Shown here: positions 1 through 12,779 of the stretch, piece by piece
Layout: each line of letters opens with the position of its first letter
Numbering within the stretch: the first letter of the stretch is position 1
NCBI GenBank assembly: GCA_051453625.1
Contig: JBOZIK010000001.1
Coordinates: 78,346,518-78,387,402, forward strand
Length of the DNA: 40,885 nucleotides
Source of the DNA: Welwitschia mirabilis
Lineage: Eukaryota > Gnetophyta > Gnetopsida > Welwitschiales
Direction: 5' to 3'
Notes under the pieces: generated by a model
The model's input: the letters and a program-made list of their open reading frames with translations, nothing else
The model's database searches: none
Told to the model about the DNA's origin: nothing
Position numbers and translations under genes: made by a program

Positions 1-559
1 ATGAATTTTGAACTAAATGGTTAAGTCTCAACTAGTTCTTTAGTAAGCCTTTGATGTATTTTTATTTAATGATGTGTGTTTATTCCAAATTAGTACTAGC
101 ATATTTTTACATATTTTTGGCATTATTTTACAGTTTTTGATATTATTTTATGATACTTTTTCCACTTATTTTATCATATAAGCCACCCATTAGCATTCAT
201 AGCCCTAATGTAGTTAACTAAACCCAACTAAGTAATTAATGTTATGTGCTTTTAAAGAAAATATACATTATTTTATTTTTTTATCTTTCAATAGTCATTT
301 TTATGCACATTAGGAGGTCATTGGCTCATTAGCCTAGTCAAGATGAATCTTATCCCCATTAAAGTTTTATACTTAAGAAACATATGCAAAGGTAAATTCC
401 ACCTTTTTCAACCAAGTTTAACCAAAATATGAGATCCTAAGTGAATGCTTTCTTAACCAACATACTTGAAATAAGCATACTTTATTTTAAAACCACATAA
501 GTAAACTCAATCTTAACCATTACTTGGGTGATAATGTGATCACTTATTATTGATTTTTG

Positions 560-1760
560 TTTAATGGCCTTTAACTTAGATTTGTAAGCCTCATAAATTC
601 ATAAGTCATTGGAATAAGTAGATGATAATGCTTTAGATGATGTCCATTAACTTTAAATACTTAATCATTTTTGGTATTTTCTATGTGAAATACTCCATGA
701 GGTAAAAACTTCTTTACTAAGAATGATCCTTTCTACTTAGTGACTAGTTTCCCTAAGAAAAGATGTTAGCATGAGTTATAAAGCAAAACTAGTTCTCCTT
801 CTTTAAAACATTTTTCTAAATATGTGTTGATTATGGAATTTCTTCATCCTCTCTTTTTTTATCCTCATGTTTTCATAAACATCATTTTTGCTTTCATCTA
901 ATTCATTAACTTGAATAACCTTATTTTTTCTTGTAGCCTTCAAATTTAAGTTCATATTTTTAGTTACCTAGTAATCTTTGTGCTCAATTTCTAAGGGTAG
1001 ATAACAAGCTTTTTCATAGACTAATCTAAATAATGACATCCTTAACAGATTTTTATAAGCAATGTAGTATGCCCATAAAATATCATTGAGTTTGAAAGAC
1101 CATCTTTTTATGTTGCATTTACTACCTTTTATAAGATTTTTTTTAAGTTCCCTTTTCATAACTTCAACTTGGCCACTTGATTAAGGGTGGTAAGATGTTA
1201 TGACTTTGTGCGTAACCCTATATTTAGCAAGAAAGCTATTAAATATTTTATTGCAAAAGTGTGTTTCTCCATCACTAATTAAAACATTAGGGTAACAAAA
1301 TCATGTTAAGATGTTTTTATTTAAAGAATTTAACCACCATTTTAGCATTGTTTTTTTCAATAAGTACAAGCCTTAACCCATTTAGTTAAATATTCAACAT
1401 AAATAAGAATGTATTAATGCTTGCTTGATTATGGATAAGGGATTTAAAAATCAATTTCCCAAATGTTAAATAGATCAACAATAATGATGGAATTTAAGAG
1501 TATCATTTGTCTTCATGAAAGACTTACTAATTTTTAACAGTTATCACATGATTTACAATAAAGGTAGGAGTCTTTAAAATAGATGGCTAATGAAAATTAG
1601 ATTGAAGGATTTTCGTAGCAATTTATTAGCTAAGTAGTAACCCCCATAAGCCTTAGAATGATAATGTTTAAGTATATCATGTATGTCAGTTTAAGGGACA
1701 CATTTGTAAATGACTTGGTCTAGGTAGTATTTGAAAAGATATGGCCTACCCTAGAAAAAT
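560..1760 (-). pseudogene. Integrase remnant of the gypsy element
   Basis: This is the integrase of the minus-strand gypsy element, which would insert element cDNA into the genome. From right to left the minus strand shows a zinc-binding remnant with KSCDNC (about 1,540-1,580). The catalytic core follows, with NIWEIDF and YILIYVEYLTKWVKA, where the family normally has W-x-ID-F and Y-ILVAVDY-KWVEA. A 63-residue open stretch at 968-1159 contains LNDILWAYYIAYKNLL and YEKACYLPLEIEH, the end of the core. The C-terminal block lies at about 560-780, with LFLGKLVTK and FKVNGHHLKHY. Several in-frame stops and shifts separate these blocks. The family identity is secure; exact ends are approximate. Confidence 0.85.
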
Positions 1761-1779
1761 TACTTAACTTGCTTTAGAA

Positions 1780-2240
1780 ATATCTTTTTATTGTTGATGG
1801 TCCAATGAGAAGGGATGGTTTTGAACATTAAGTAGTTGGAAATAGCTGTAAACCAAGGTTCTTCTTTAACCAAAAAGAGATGTTTATCTAGGAAGTTATC
1901 ATTAATGGAAAGGGACATTTAAGTTAATTAGGAAAGGTAATTGGAAACTACATTATCAAAACCATTTTTATCTTTAATTTTCAAGTCAAATTCTTAAACA
2001 AGAAGAATCCATCTAATTAGTCTTGGTTTTGCATCCTTTTTAATAAAGAGATATCTAGGGGTTAAATGATCAGTGTAGATAATTATCTTAAATCCTAAAA
2101 GTTATTACCTAAATTTTTTTGAGACAGACGACTATAGCCAGTAGCTCCTTTTCTATAACAGTGCAGTTTAACTCATTTTCATTAAAAGTTTTACTAACAT
2201 AATAAATCATCATTGGTTTTCTTTCTATCCTTTGTCCTAA
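1780..2240 (-). pseudogene. RNase H region of the gypsy element
   Basis: This lies between RT and integrase on the minus strand. Around 1,930-2,090 one frame reads [14 protein letters not shown] followed by [11 protein letters not shown], a stop, and EFDLKIKDKNG. This corresponds to the end of the gypsy RNase H domain, with its TDH motif, and the connection to integrase. The TAG between LLV and EFD sits where the family has glutamine, a clear CAG-to-TAG decay event. No intact frame remains. RNase H would degrade the RNA strand of the RNA:DNA hybrid during reverse transcription. Confidence 0.8.
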
Positions 2241-3422
2241 AATAGCCCAACTGTATAATCATTGGCATCATACATAAGCTTAAAAAATAACTTCTAGTTT
2301 GGTGGTTAAATGATTGGAATGGGAGTTATCTTCTCATTAAGTTTTTAAAATAGATTTTCACATTTAGGAATCTAGTTGAAAGTGGTATCTTTTCTTTAAA
2401 GATTATACAATGGCTTATAGATTTTCTTGAAATCCTTGATAAATCTCCTATAGTATCCTACATGTCTTAAGAAAGATCTAATGTCTTTTTTTTTTGAAGA
2501 GTTTCTAAGTGTGTGATTAGAGAAACCTTAGTAGGATTTAATTGGATTTCCTTCTTAGAAATAATGTATTTTAAAATTATGCCTTAATAAATCATAAAAT
2601 GGTATTTTCCCAGTTGAGCATAAGGCATTTTTCAATACATCACTTGACGACATATTCTAAGTTGTTTAAGAGATGGTTGAAAGAGATTCCATAGACTAAT
2701 AAATCATCCATGGAAGTTTCAACACCTAAATTTAATAAGTTGGAGAAGATTCTAATCATGCAACATTAGAAAGTGACAAGTGCATTGCATAGACTAAAGG
2801 GCATTCATTTGTAGGCAAATATTCCATAGGGACAAGTGAAGGTAGTTTTGTCCTATTACTTAGGGGTAATTTTAATGTGATTATAATGCAAGTACCCATC
2901 TAGGAAATATTAAAATAGATGCCTCATAAGTTACTTTAGGATTTGGTCAAAGAAAGATAAAATAAAGTAGCCTTTTCTTAGGATGGAATTTAATTTCTTA
3001 TAGTCAATTCTTATCCTCCATTTTATTATAGATCTGATAGGAATAAGTTCATTATGCTCATTAAGGACAAGGGTAATTCCTTCTTTTTTAGCTATGATCT
3101 AAGTTGAACTAATCCATTTACTATTTGAAATAAGATAAATAATCCCATTATTAAGAAGTTTAATCATCTCATTTTTAACTACCTCCTTTAGGTTTGGATT
3201 TATTCATCTTTATGATTCCCTAGATAGATTAACATTATCTTTTAAATATATATAATGCATGAAAATACTAGAATCAATGTCCCTAATGTCTGATAGGGTC
3301 AATTTTATTACTTGCTTCTTCTTCCTTAAGATTTTATGCAGTTGCACTTCTTGAGATGAAGTTAAGAAATGATTTATAACTACTAGAAGATTGGAGTTAT
3401 CCCCTAAGAAAGAATATTTCAT
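2240..3422 (-). pseudogene. Reverse transcriptase remnant of the gypsy element
   Basis: This is the RT domain of the minus-strand element. The upstream edge is a 70-residue open stretch at 3210-3422. It ends in LTLSDIRDIDSSIFMHYIYL, matching the segment just before the RT fingers in Athila/Tat polyproteins (usually TLADIKGISPSICMHKI). The palm and thumb are broken. Near 2,430-2,475 one frame reads FLRHVGYYRRFIKDF, the conserved FYRRFIKDFS block after the catalytic YxDD. The YxDD itself was not identified with confidence. Stops and frameshifts occur throughout. Confidence 0.82.
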
Positions 3423-3539
3423 ATCATTAGGCCAGGATTTAAGTTTTATCGGATTTTGTTCTAGGTGATGGGGTTTAATTCCTCTTCTAAGTCATCATTT
3501 CAAGGGAAAGGAAAGTTAATTCTTTATTTTTAAAAAGGC

Positions 3540-3990
3540 TTTCTACTCTATCCACATATTCCACTTGTTCATCATTTGATGGAACCTTATGGCATTAAAA
3601 ACATTTATTTGTATAACAAAGTTTTTGAAGAAAAATTTTATTAATTCATTCTTGTAATTGATTACGGTATTTGAGGTCGATAAGAATAGTCTTCCTAATA
3701 TGACAAGCACTAATTTATTCATTGAATTCTTCATGTCTAAAACCACAAAGTCTACTGGAAAGTAGCAATTACCAACTGTAATGATAATATCCTCTATAAC
3801 CCCTAATGATATTTTAATAGAGTTGTCTACTAATTGGAGTTAGAGTTTCATGTTCTTAAGTCCTTTCAATCTTAATTCTTTATAGGTTTTATAAGGAAGC
3901 AAGTTTTCACTAGATTCTAAGTATAATAAGGCTTAGTTAATTTGTTTATTACCTATAGTGATGGCAATTGTGGGACATCTAAGGTCTTTA
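3540..3990 (-). pseudogene. Aspartic protease remnant of the gypsy element
   Basis: A 67-residue open stretch at 3543-3746 on the minus strand begins MVLDMKNSMNKLVLVILGRLFLST. The VLDM and ILGRPFL-like blocks belong to the C-terminal half of retropepsin-type proteases in plant gypsy elements, and INVFNAIRF matches the linker that follows. It sits in the expected place between gag (to the right) and RT (to the left). The N-terminal catalytic D-T/S-G triad should lie at about 3,850-3,950 but is not clearly legible. In the intact family this enzyme cuts the Gag-Pol polyprotein. Confidence 0.75.
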
Positions 3991-4029
3991 TGTTTTGGTG
4001 AAAATTAGTTCTAGAGAATTATGCTTATT

Positions 4030-5890
4030 TGTTAAGCTAATAAAGCTTTGCTTTTTACATTTATACAGATTTTTATAGTGTACAAATCTTTAAGGAATTT
4101 GTCATAGAAAGGTACTTGCTTGATGGCTTCTAGTAGGGGGATGTTTATTTTAACTTTCTTAAAAATTTCTAGATCCTTCAATTCCTTTTTCATTATGTTG
4201 TGCTTCCTCAGTTGTTGGAAAAAAGGTAATGATTATTTGTATATGGGTAATGGATCTTCATTCTTGTCCTTTTCCTTCTTTTCTATGGAGTTTTGGTTTT
4301 TCTTAGTCTTATTTTATGTGGGTGTATTTTCTAGTTCTTTTATGATCCTAAGGTGTATAGACTTAGTTTCTTTCAAGTGTTGTACACTTTTGGTAAACCT
4401 AACTCATTTTGGGTTTGGTTGAGTACTCATAAGGAGTTTCTTTATTTTTCTTTAGTTAAATGATGAAAATATGTGGGTGGTGGTATGTTGGAGTTGGTGT
4501 CTACTCTATTTAGATATTTAATATGTTTGAGCTTATGACTCCATGAACTTTTTAATGATTTCCTTCAATGGATTAAATGAAGTTGTTTGATGGGTTAATG
4601 ATGAAGGGTATGGTTGAAAAGATAAGGGAAATAAGCTTTTAGGCTAATAATTTTGTTGTGAGTTATGATCTTACTTCCAAGAAAAATTAGTATGGTTTCA
4701 CTAGTCAGGGTTATAAGTGTTAGAGTATGAGCTATTTTTAGGATTTTTCCATTATTTTCTTATTATGTTTACCTACTCATTGACTGTATTTTGGAATAGA
4801 GAAATGGAGGGGCATTTAGTAGTTTTATGAGTGTTAACATGACAAATTAAACTTTTAGGCTTAGTGATCATGGATGACAATGAAGGTGAGGTAGTCAATG
4901 ATTTTAATATCCTTCCTAATTTATCTATTTTATTATTCACCTTGAAATTTTTGGGGACCTTAAAAATACTTGTTGTCCTAACTTGAATGATGTGATCTTA
5001 AGGGTTTGATAGGTTTTTCCTAATGTTTTGAGCTCTCAGCTACCTTATCTATTTAGAAGCATGCTAACAAAATTACCTTAGCTTATCATCTTAACTAATT
5101 GGCAATTATTGGTTGATAATTCATCATAAACCACATTAGGGATATTTTAATAAAAGGTCTTTAAATTATTTTAGGATCTTGGAAAAAGTTTTGTAATCCT
5201 TTTATTAGAAATTCATTATTTCTTTCCTTAGGACATTTATCTTATGATTATGAAAGGATTTGGAGATAAAACATTCACTCAGGTTCACTCAAGTTGTAAT
5301 GGAGAAGGATTTAGGATATATAACTAGGATTTCACATTTTCTTTCAATAAAAAGAGAAATATGATAAGCCTAAGTGCATCATGAGTGTTAAGATACTGAG
5401 GGATGGTTAATAGGACACACTCAAATTCTTTGAGATGAAGGTATGGGTCCTCAGAATCTAATCCATCCTCAGAATCTAATCCATAAAAATGAGGCAAGAG
5501 TTGAATAGTTAACGATTTGAATTCTAGCCTTTAGTTAATGGGTAATGGCACTATGCATGAGCATGTTCCTAAGCTTTATGATTAGAGGTAATTACCAAGG
5601 TTTTGCCTAGGTTACTTAGTAGTAGCAGTGAGGGCATCTTGTTCTTTGGTCATTTCTTAGGAAAAATAGTAAGTCATTAATCTATTAAGCATCTCTTGAT
5701 TAGATAAAGATCCATTGAAAAGATCTTGAAGGTTAAGTGGATCATTTAGATTTTACTGCAGTTATTATGATGAGGCAGTTTCTTAATTAGTTTGATTATT
5801 TTGGAAGATTAAGATTTGGTCTCTTTGAAAATAATCATGATCTTAGTCTATTATTTGTTACATTCTTTTGTAATTAGTGAGGGATCCATG
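4030..5890 (-). pseudogene. gag remnant of the gypsy element
   Basis: This is the structural capsid region of the minus-strand element. Near 4,060-4,180 the minus strand reads EIFKKVKINIPLLEAIKQ, then VPFYDKFLKDL, a hallmark of the gag C-terminus in Athila/Tat elements (usually INIPLLDAIKQVPSYAKFLKDLC). Near 5,195-5,235 it reads KINVLRKEIMNF followed after two stops by KDYKTF, matching the retrotransposon gag domain core (RREI..F.Q...E.). The stretch between is badly eroded. The 100-residue plus-strand frame at 4120-4422 is only the antisense of this region. Confidence 0.78.
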
Positions 5891-6639
5891 TTGTTACAAA
5901 TTAGTCTTTTAGTTTCATCATAGGTCTAGGTCATGAAAGAACAAGTTCAAAAGGTTTCAGGCAGGTTTTAGAAGTTTTCAAGTCAGATTTCATAGAGCCT
6001 GCAAATAGGTTGGATTTAAGGGAATGCACAGAAAGTTATGTTAGAAGTTTAGGTTATTCTACACTGAAAGGATGATAGCACTAGTTATGTTTCAAAGAAC
6101 AAGCTCGGTTTTTATAGATAGGTTCACTAAATGTGCACAAAATGATTACAGTAATAAGACCACAAGAAAATAAAACCAAGATAACAAATTTGAATAAACT
6201 CAAGTCCAATGTTATTAAAATCATGAAAATATTTTTAGATTTTTAAGGTTTTAAAACATGCATCAAAATTTCAAAAACAAAAAGAGTAAAATTTAGAAAG
6301 ACATAGCAAGAAAAGAAAAGTATGCAATGCAAGAAAAGTTAATTAAAAGTTTTTAAAGTTTTAAGTTTTTAACTCTAAAACCAACCTACAAATAAAATGT
6401 TAAACCTACACAAAAGAAGTTGTAAAATTAAACAAATTTAAAAACTAACTAGACAAGTTTGAGTTTCAGTGAAATGATCAGTATGAAACATTGGGAAAAA
6501 AGAAAAGAAACACATAAAATAAATGAAAAATGACCAATTTGGGTATTATTAGAAAAACAACTAGTACCCATCACTAGAAAGATAAAACTATGTATAAAAC
6601 CTTGTAAAAAGAAAAGTAGAACTCCCTTGATTTGCTACC

Positions 6640-7680
6640 GTATTGTTATATTTGAAAATAGCATCAAACTCTGATTAATGTGGTATAATGAACCAGATTT
6701 AAAGATAAGTATACACTTAACTATCATTCTTTTTCAAGGATAAGATGGATTTAAGTTTACATTTATACTAACTAAACTTTAATACAAGTTACAAATTTTA
6801 AATAAAAAAAGAAAAAATAAAATTATGTTTAGATTTTTAAGTTGAACTTCATCTAGAGAAAATAGGGAAGAAAACTAGCTCCAAGGTATCACTGATTCAT
6901 CCTAAGCAATCCTTCACTCTAATATTGCCCAATTTACTTCCTACAAAATACTTAAAGCCATTAAGTGATTTGGGTCTAAGTCATGGTGTATAATATCATT
7001 TATCATATGATAAATAATGAATCTAATTAATACTTTAAAATAATAATAGAAAGTAAATACTCCTAAAGTACTGAAGATCTATGAAATTAAAAGACTTAGA
7101 CTAAGTGATTAAAAGGAATTCACACAACTAAAATAATCTTATTAATTAAAGTAGTCACCTAAGCATTCTAATTATAATCTTACTTATGAATTGAAATCAA
7201 AGGAGAACAACTTTTATATTATAAAAAGGAATAACTTTATAGTAAAGAAAGAAAGAATAAAAAATAACTCCTCATCAATCCTCGAAGGATAGCTCATTCT
7301 CCTAAAGAGTCATTTAGAAATTCATCACAAGTCTATCCTTCAAGGTTCTATAAATCTCTAAGCCAAAGATGATACAATGAAGGGTTTAAAGCTCTTTTAT
7401 AGGAAGAGATGGGGGAGAGCGGTGGTTAAAAGCCCTTAGCTTATAGCATTAGGTGGACAGTTATAAATTATAACATTAGGTGGGATGGTTTGTATTATTT
7501 TCTATTTGGTGAAGATGCCTAAAAATGTCATGAAAAATATTTAAGTGCATAATTAATAAGAAAATCAATAGAAGACATGTTTTATGATGTAATTAATTAT
7601 ATTAATTTCTTCTATTAATGTTGATTTATCATTTAAACTTGATCAAAATGTTAATTTTTGCATGCTAATAATACCAAAAT
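6640..7680 (-). other. Probable leader and 5' LTR zone of the gypsy element
   Basis: This lies just right of gag, so upstream of it on the minus strand, where leader, PBS and 5' LTR are expected. No protein family is readable. The expected Athila-type PBS is not clearly preserved, and the partner LTR lies outside the window, so limits cannot be proved by comparison. The interval 5,900-6,640, with its A-rich runs, is presumably untranslated leader. Confidence 0.35.
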
Positions 7681-7684
7681 GCTT

Positions 7685-8760
7685 TACATCTAATAAGCTA
7701 CTAAATAGGATTTTAAGAGTTGTTTAGGATGTTTCCACTTAGAAGGCATCAAAGTGAGGTTCTTTCAGGTAAGGAACTAGAAATTTTCAATGAGTTTCAA
7801 TTAATGAAATTATGAATCATTCTCCATGTTAATATTTAAATATTTAAAAACCTCATAGTATATGTTAGTGAGGTCATATGATCTAATTCAAATGGTTAAG
7901 CTCCTTTAAACCTCTATATTCTTAGGTTTATATTCTTTCACTCTAGTAAATAATAGTTTGCAAAATGATCCTATGCTATGAAAAAGAATTTATGATCTAT
8001 TTATCACATAGAAATTATACCTGCTAGAAGTTATTAACGAGTTACAATCTCTATTTTTTAATCAAAATGCAACATATTTTCCAAATGAATTAATTAAAAT
8101 ATTTTTTATTATTTAATATTGATTGCATGAAGTTCTTTACTAAAGATTTAGATTTTTTTAATGATTGAACATGGCTTCCTATTAGGATAAATAAAAAATG
8201 TAATTAGTTAAAATAATAGACTTACATACTAAGAATTTCCTTGAATAAGATAGTTTCTTTACTTTTTATTTATTGATTTTCTTTTTAACTTTATTGAGAG
8301 CATTCTCTTAAAGCTTAGAGGTTATCTTATCAAAATAAAATGGTATATCTAAAATGTTAATGATCTTATTCTATCTTATGATCTTCTAAGGTTTATGATT
8401 TAGAAACTAAAGATTACCTCTACTATTATATATAGAGGACTTATAATTTACTATGGATCTTGAGAGTGTACAATATTATTCAATTATCTCAAGAAGTCTA
8501 TTTATCTTTTTCACTTTTTATATAGAAAAAAATCATTAATAATGTGCATATTTATAATATATCTAAAATCATAATTAATTTAAATAACTTCTAATAATCC
8601 ATCTTCGAAGTCTTTATTAATCAATGAGCTAAAAAATTACATATTACAGTAAATGAAAAAGGGGTAATTAGGTAGCCTACCATTCTAACCTTGTTACAAG
8701 AAAATTATCAAAACATCTTACCTCACTTAATGTTATTAAATACTAAAAATTATCTAACAA
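7685..8760 (-). mobile_element. 5'-truncated LINE fragment, paralogous to 17,337-18,420
   Basis: The segment aligns by eye with 17,337-18,420 over its whole length. Shared landmarks in the same order and spacing are a CATCTAATAAG stretch, an AAAGAATTTATG...TTTATCACATAGA block near 7,985/17,640, a GTTACCTCTACT-like block, and TTACAAGAAAATTATCAAAA near 8,694/18,360. Similarity fades past about 8,760, as expected for a 5'-truncated minus-strand LINE. The paralogue translates as the C-terminal part of a plant LINE ORF2. No open frame survives here. The two copies are substantially diverged, so this is an old insertion. Confidence 0.72.
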
Positions 8761-10700
8761 TAGTATACTAATAATTTAAAACTATAATATGGAGAATTAT
8801 TAAAATAATTTTACTTTATATCATTTTTATTTAATATTTTTTAATAATTTATAAGATATATCTATCCTAATAAGGTATTTATTAGTAAATGATAATTAAA
8901 ATTCTAATTTATAAATGAGTGAAGTTTAATTAATTAATTGGATAAGAAATTTATACTTTAATTTTATTTTACTTTGAAATATTGTTAATGCTTTTCATAT
9001 ACATATAATATACCTCTTCTTTAATACTTACTTTTATTTTGACACAACTACTTAGATACACTTGAGGGTTTTTATGCACTTGAGGATTTGTACTTAGTAC
9101 TTTAGTTCCTAGTATTCATCATATCATTACATGAATTCCAAGTAAGCACTCTGCCCATTGCTCCTATTTGATTCTACATTTACTCTCATTTAATCTTTTT
9201 CTCTAATTAATTACTTTATCATAATAAATTCACTATTTATACATGGGAAAAGATGTATAAAGTTGGTATACTATTATGCATAAAATATTTTTTAAAGAAA
9301 AAAAACTTAAATTAATATAACTACTATATAAAGTTGGCATAGTATTATGCATATAATATTTTTTAAATAAAAGTTTAAATTAATATAATTATTTATTTTA
9401 AAGGTATAGTTATTTTTAATAGGGGATGTCAGGCCTCAAAAATATATTATGTTAGATAGAAGTAATGAAATTATATAAAAATGTGAGGTGTAGGTCACTC
9501 AAACAGTTCTACATAAAACAAGTTAGGAGCCAACTTAGTTATAAAGAAGAAAATAAGAGATGATAATAACTATCAAAGGAAAAAGCTAAATCACTAATTT
9601 CTTGAAAAGGGATGGTTTTAATATTTAATTTGCAAAGGCATAAAAGAGTCATCTCGGGTATTTCCACCAATGAGGCTTAGAAGGGAATGAAGTTGGAAAG
9701 GAGCATCACTTATTAGAACCCTTTAAAGAGTAAGGTTAAAGTACTTGTAAGAGATAGTAAACCTCCAATTATACCTTTTCTATGTGAATATGAATGTGAA
9801 ATAAATAAAACATATAATACTAGTTTTCTCCTATATATCAAAAAAGAAAGTTATAGAGACATTTTATTTCCTAAAATGCACATCACATCTATGTTTTTAA
9901 ATAAAGTCAAAAAAATGTAGGACTTGATGGCCTACCAAAAAAAGCATGAACATCACTGAAATTAGAACCTATACCAAGAAAAATTATCTCCAAATTAATA
10001 AAAAGATATGAAATAACACAAGAAAATTAACTTCATACATTCTTATCAAGTTGAAAGTGGAGAAGGACATGTAATAAGTCATCCTTCTACATACTAGAAA
10101 AACTAGGTTTGACACCCCTAAATAATGAAAATGATTCCTAATAGGAAGCCCTTAAAACATTAAATATCAAAGAAGGTAATTAAACTTTAGAATGATTATA
10201 ATCTTTGAAATCTGATTCAACCTAGAGATCCAATGGTAAGATGGTCTCAAAATGTGATATTTTTAGTTTCAATAGAGCTAACATTAGTAGTGCTTACTAG
10301 AAAAAATAGGTTTTTTAATGAAGGGAAGGAAATCATAGGAGATTGATCTCTTTAGTAGAATTATTTTATATGCAAAGAATGATCATAGAAGACTTAACAT
10401 GGATAAAGAAAAATTAAGAAATCTTAAGAAAAGCTTATTATAAGTTAGTGGAAGCCCTATAAGCTTGCTAAAAGTCAGTTATTTCCTAAAAACAAGCTTT
10501 ATAATAATGTTATTTCATACTTAAACCATTGACTATCTATTCTTAAAGTTGTTATTCCCAACAAAGTAGGAAAAAATGGCAATAATCATGGAATAATATG
10601 TAAAATTAACTCACCTAAAATACTTAAATAATCTTAAGAAACAAAATAATGAAGCATTTTTCAAGCCTCCTAAATACTTTTAAAAATATAAGTATTCTAA
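8761..10700. other. AT-rich interval without an identifiable gene
   Basis: No open frame of interest and no recognisable protein similarity were found on either strand. The right part, beyond about 9,420, may be the 3' end of the LINE that becomes legible at 10,700. The only clear internal structure is the 71-bp tandem duplication at 9,256-9,394. Confidence 0.5.
9256..9394. repeat. Two-copy tandem repeat, period 71 bp
   Basis: The unit starting TATAAAGTTGG at 9,256 is repeated starting at 9,327. Both copies continue through TATTATGCAT, an ATATTTTTTAAA stretch and TTAAATTAATATAA. Only a handful of substitutions and a short indel separate them. Confidence 0.85.
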
Positions 10701-10739
10701 TTTTTTATATTTGAGGAAGAAAAAACCAATTTATAGGAT

Positions 10740-12600
10740 GGATTTGATACCATATCCTTTAATCTTTGGAAATAAATTCCTTAACTAGGGAAGAAAAAAA
10801 CTAAATTAGAAATCATAGAAGTATTATTGAAACATGGTATCATCCATTTTTTAGCCAAACTAATAGCTTTGTAATATAAATTAATAAATATTAAACCTTT
10901 GTTTTTAAGAGAAATTCATAATATTTCAATAAAATCTATAGAACTCTTTTTCAACTTTAATATAAGATCACATAAAACTTTTAGGTAGTTACTTAGCTTT
11001 GAGTAAACATATTTTAAAGAAGTCCAAAAGGAGGAATAGTAAACAGGAGTAGAAGCAATGATAGATTTATAAACCAAATGTTGTCCTATAGGAGAAAGAT
11101 AGTTTGTCCTCCATTTATTCATTTTCATATGAATTATTTGTAATGTATAATTCCATAACTTTTGAGGATAACTTTTGAAGGAAAATCAAATGCCTAAAAT
11201 TTTAAAAATTTACTTCCATTGTAAAATATACCATGCATAATGCAAAAGATGATAATCATCTCTCTTATTATATAAAGTAGATACTTTTTCTAGTTTATAT
11301 TACCTCCCACCCCTCCTCCCCCTAGTTTTATCACCTTCTCATAATTGATAGTACTGCTCAATCCAAGTAAAAAATTGATTGATAAATTATTTTCATTATT
11401 TAAAAAGAATCATCAATATAATGCAAATTTAATAACTAGTGAGAAGCATTACCTAAAGAAATTCCCCTCACTAAGCCTTACCGCATATTATGTTGAATAA
11501 CATGATGATGGAATTATTGCAATTATGAAAAAGTAATGAGCTAATGGATAACCTTAACTATTAAATGATGAATAGAAAAATTAGAACTTATTCCTTAAAA
11601 ATTAGTAATACAAGTATTTGAATCTATAAGACAGTGCCTCACCACATGAAGAAATAATTGTTCAAGACCTAATTTCTTCATATATATAATAATAAAGTCT
11701 TATTTAACTTTATTATATTATTTAGAATAATCAATCTTGATAAAGGTGATATTTTGGTTTAAATTACTAGCCCATTAATAACCTTCTTCTCATGCTTCTA
11801 TTACATTGAAAAGAATATTTATAGTAGAAACAAAACCTTGCTACTACTTAGTGATAATATCAAATAGAATTCTTCAAAGCTAGTGAGCTAAGCACTTGAC
11901 CCAATTTCATAACTAATATTTAATAAGATATTAGGACATTAGTTACTTATAAGAAGAGGATTACTTGATTTAGATAGTAAACAAATGATACCAAAGTTAC
12001 TATGGTGATCAAGTGATCCCTAGTGAATGGATTCTTTGATGACATTAAGATAATCCTAACTTAAAAAATCTTAATTTTTTAATAAAGATACACTAGAAAA
12101 TAATTAAAACTTGGTGCTTTACCATTGACCATATTCAATTCTCTAAGAGTAATGTTATCATCTAATATTTATCACATTTTAATAGTAATCAAGGAAGAAA
12201 GAAAGGAGATCTGATCAAACTTACCATGGTTGATATGTTTTATTTAGGATATAGTGTGAAAATGTTCCTTTATAAAAAGTAAGAATGTCATTATGATGAG
12301 AAATAATCTGATCATTAATCTTTAGAGAACTAATTAAAGGCTTATTATTTGAATGATTTAAAAATTTATAAAATTCTTTAGCATTATCATCTTGAGTTTA
12401 TAACCACTAAATTCTTCTTTTTAGAATGAGACTATTTACTTGATAAACCTCCCACTTTTGTTAAATTAATCTAGTATCAGCAAGTATAGCCTGAAACTTA
12501 AAATTAAAAGGATCAGTAGAGAGTTAATTATTTAAATCTAAAATTTTCTACATAATAGATTAAATTGGATATCTAGCTTCTACATTTACTTGTTTTTCCA
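10740..12600 (-). pseudogene. LINE ORF2 reverse transcriptase and C-terminal remnant
   Basis: A 70-residue open stretch at 10916-11128 reads WRTNYLSPIGQHLVYKSI, then STPVYYSSFWTSLKYVYSKL. This is the conserved segment after the LINE RT thumb (usually W....LS.aGR..LiKsVl.aiPvYy.s....p......l). Downstream, at about 10,740-10,900, frames include LAKKWMIPCFNN, matching the A-l-KW-I-R-l block that follows. The catalytic RT motifs, expected at 11.3-12.4 kb, are too eroded to read with certainty. Confidence 0.7.
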
Positions 12601-12779
12601 TATAATAAGCATAATTTTGAATTCTACATAAAGTGTGATGCCACCAGCCTATATGGCTAGAAGACTTAGAATCCAAATTCCACAATGTATTAAGAATTTT
12701 CTATCTAATAGGATAATTATATAATATTATATTAAGCCAATATAAAGAACATCAATCTTTTAAAGGTGATTCTATAAAT

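Larger units (their letters stand above)
1..7680 (-). mobile_element. Decayed Ty3/gypsy (Athila/Tat-like) LTR retrotransposon, 3' end outside window
   Basis: Reading the minus strand from about 5,900 down to 560 gives gag, protease, reverse transcriptase, RNase H and integrase remnants in the order of Ty3/gypsy elements. Wording of the conserved blocks (for example [39 protein letters not shown]) is that of the plant Athila/Tat group. All frames carry many stops and shifts, so the copy is dead. The 3' LTR would lie left of base 1 and is not seen. The right-hand limit is a guess, set by the start of a LINE fragment at 7,685. Confidence 0.85.

Noticed and set aside
4120-4422. 100-residue plus-strand frame, hydrophobic
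   Set aside because: It is the antisense of gag; the minus strand gives the diagnostic INIPLLEAIKQ block at its left edge.
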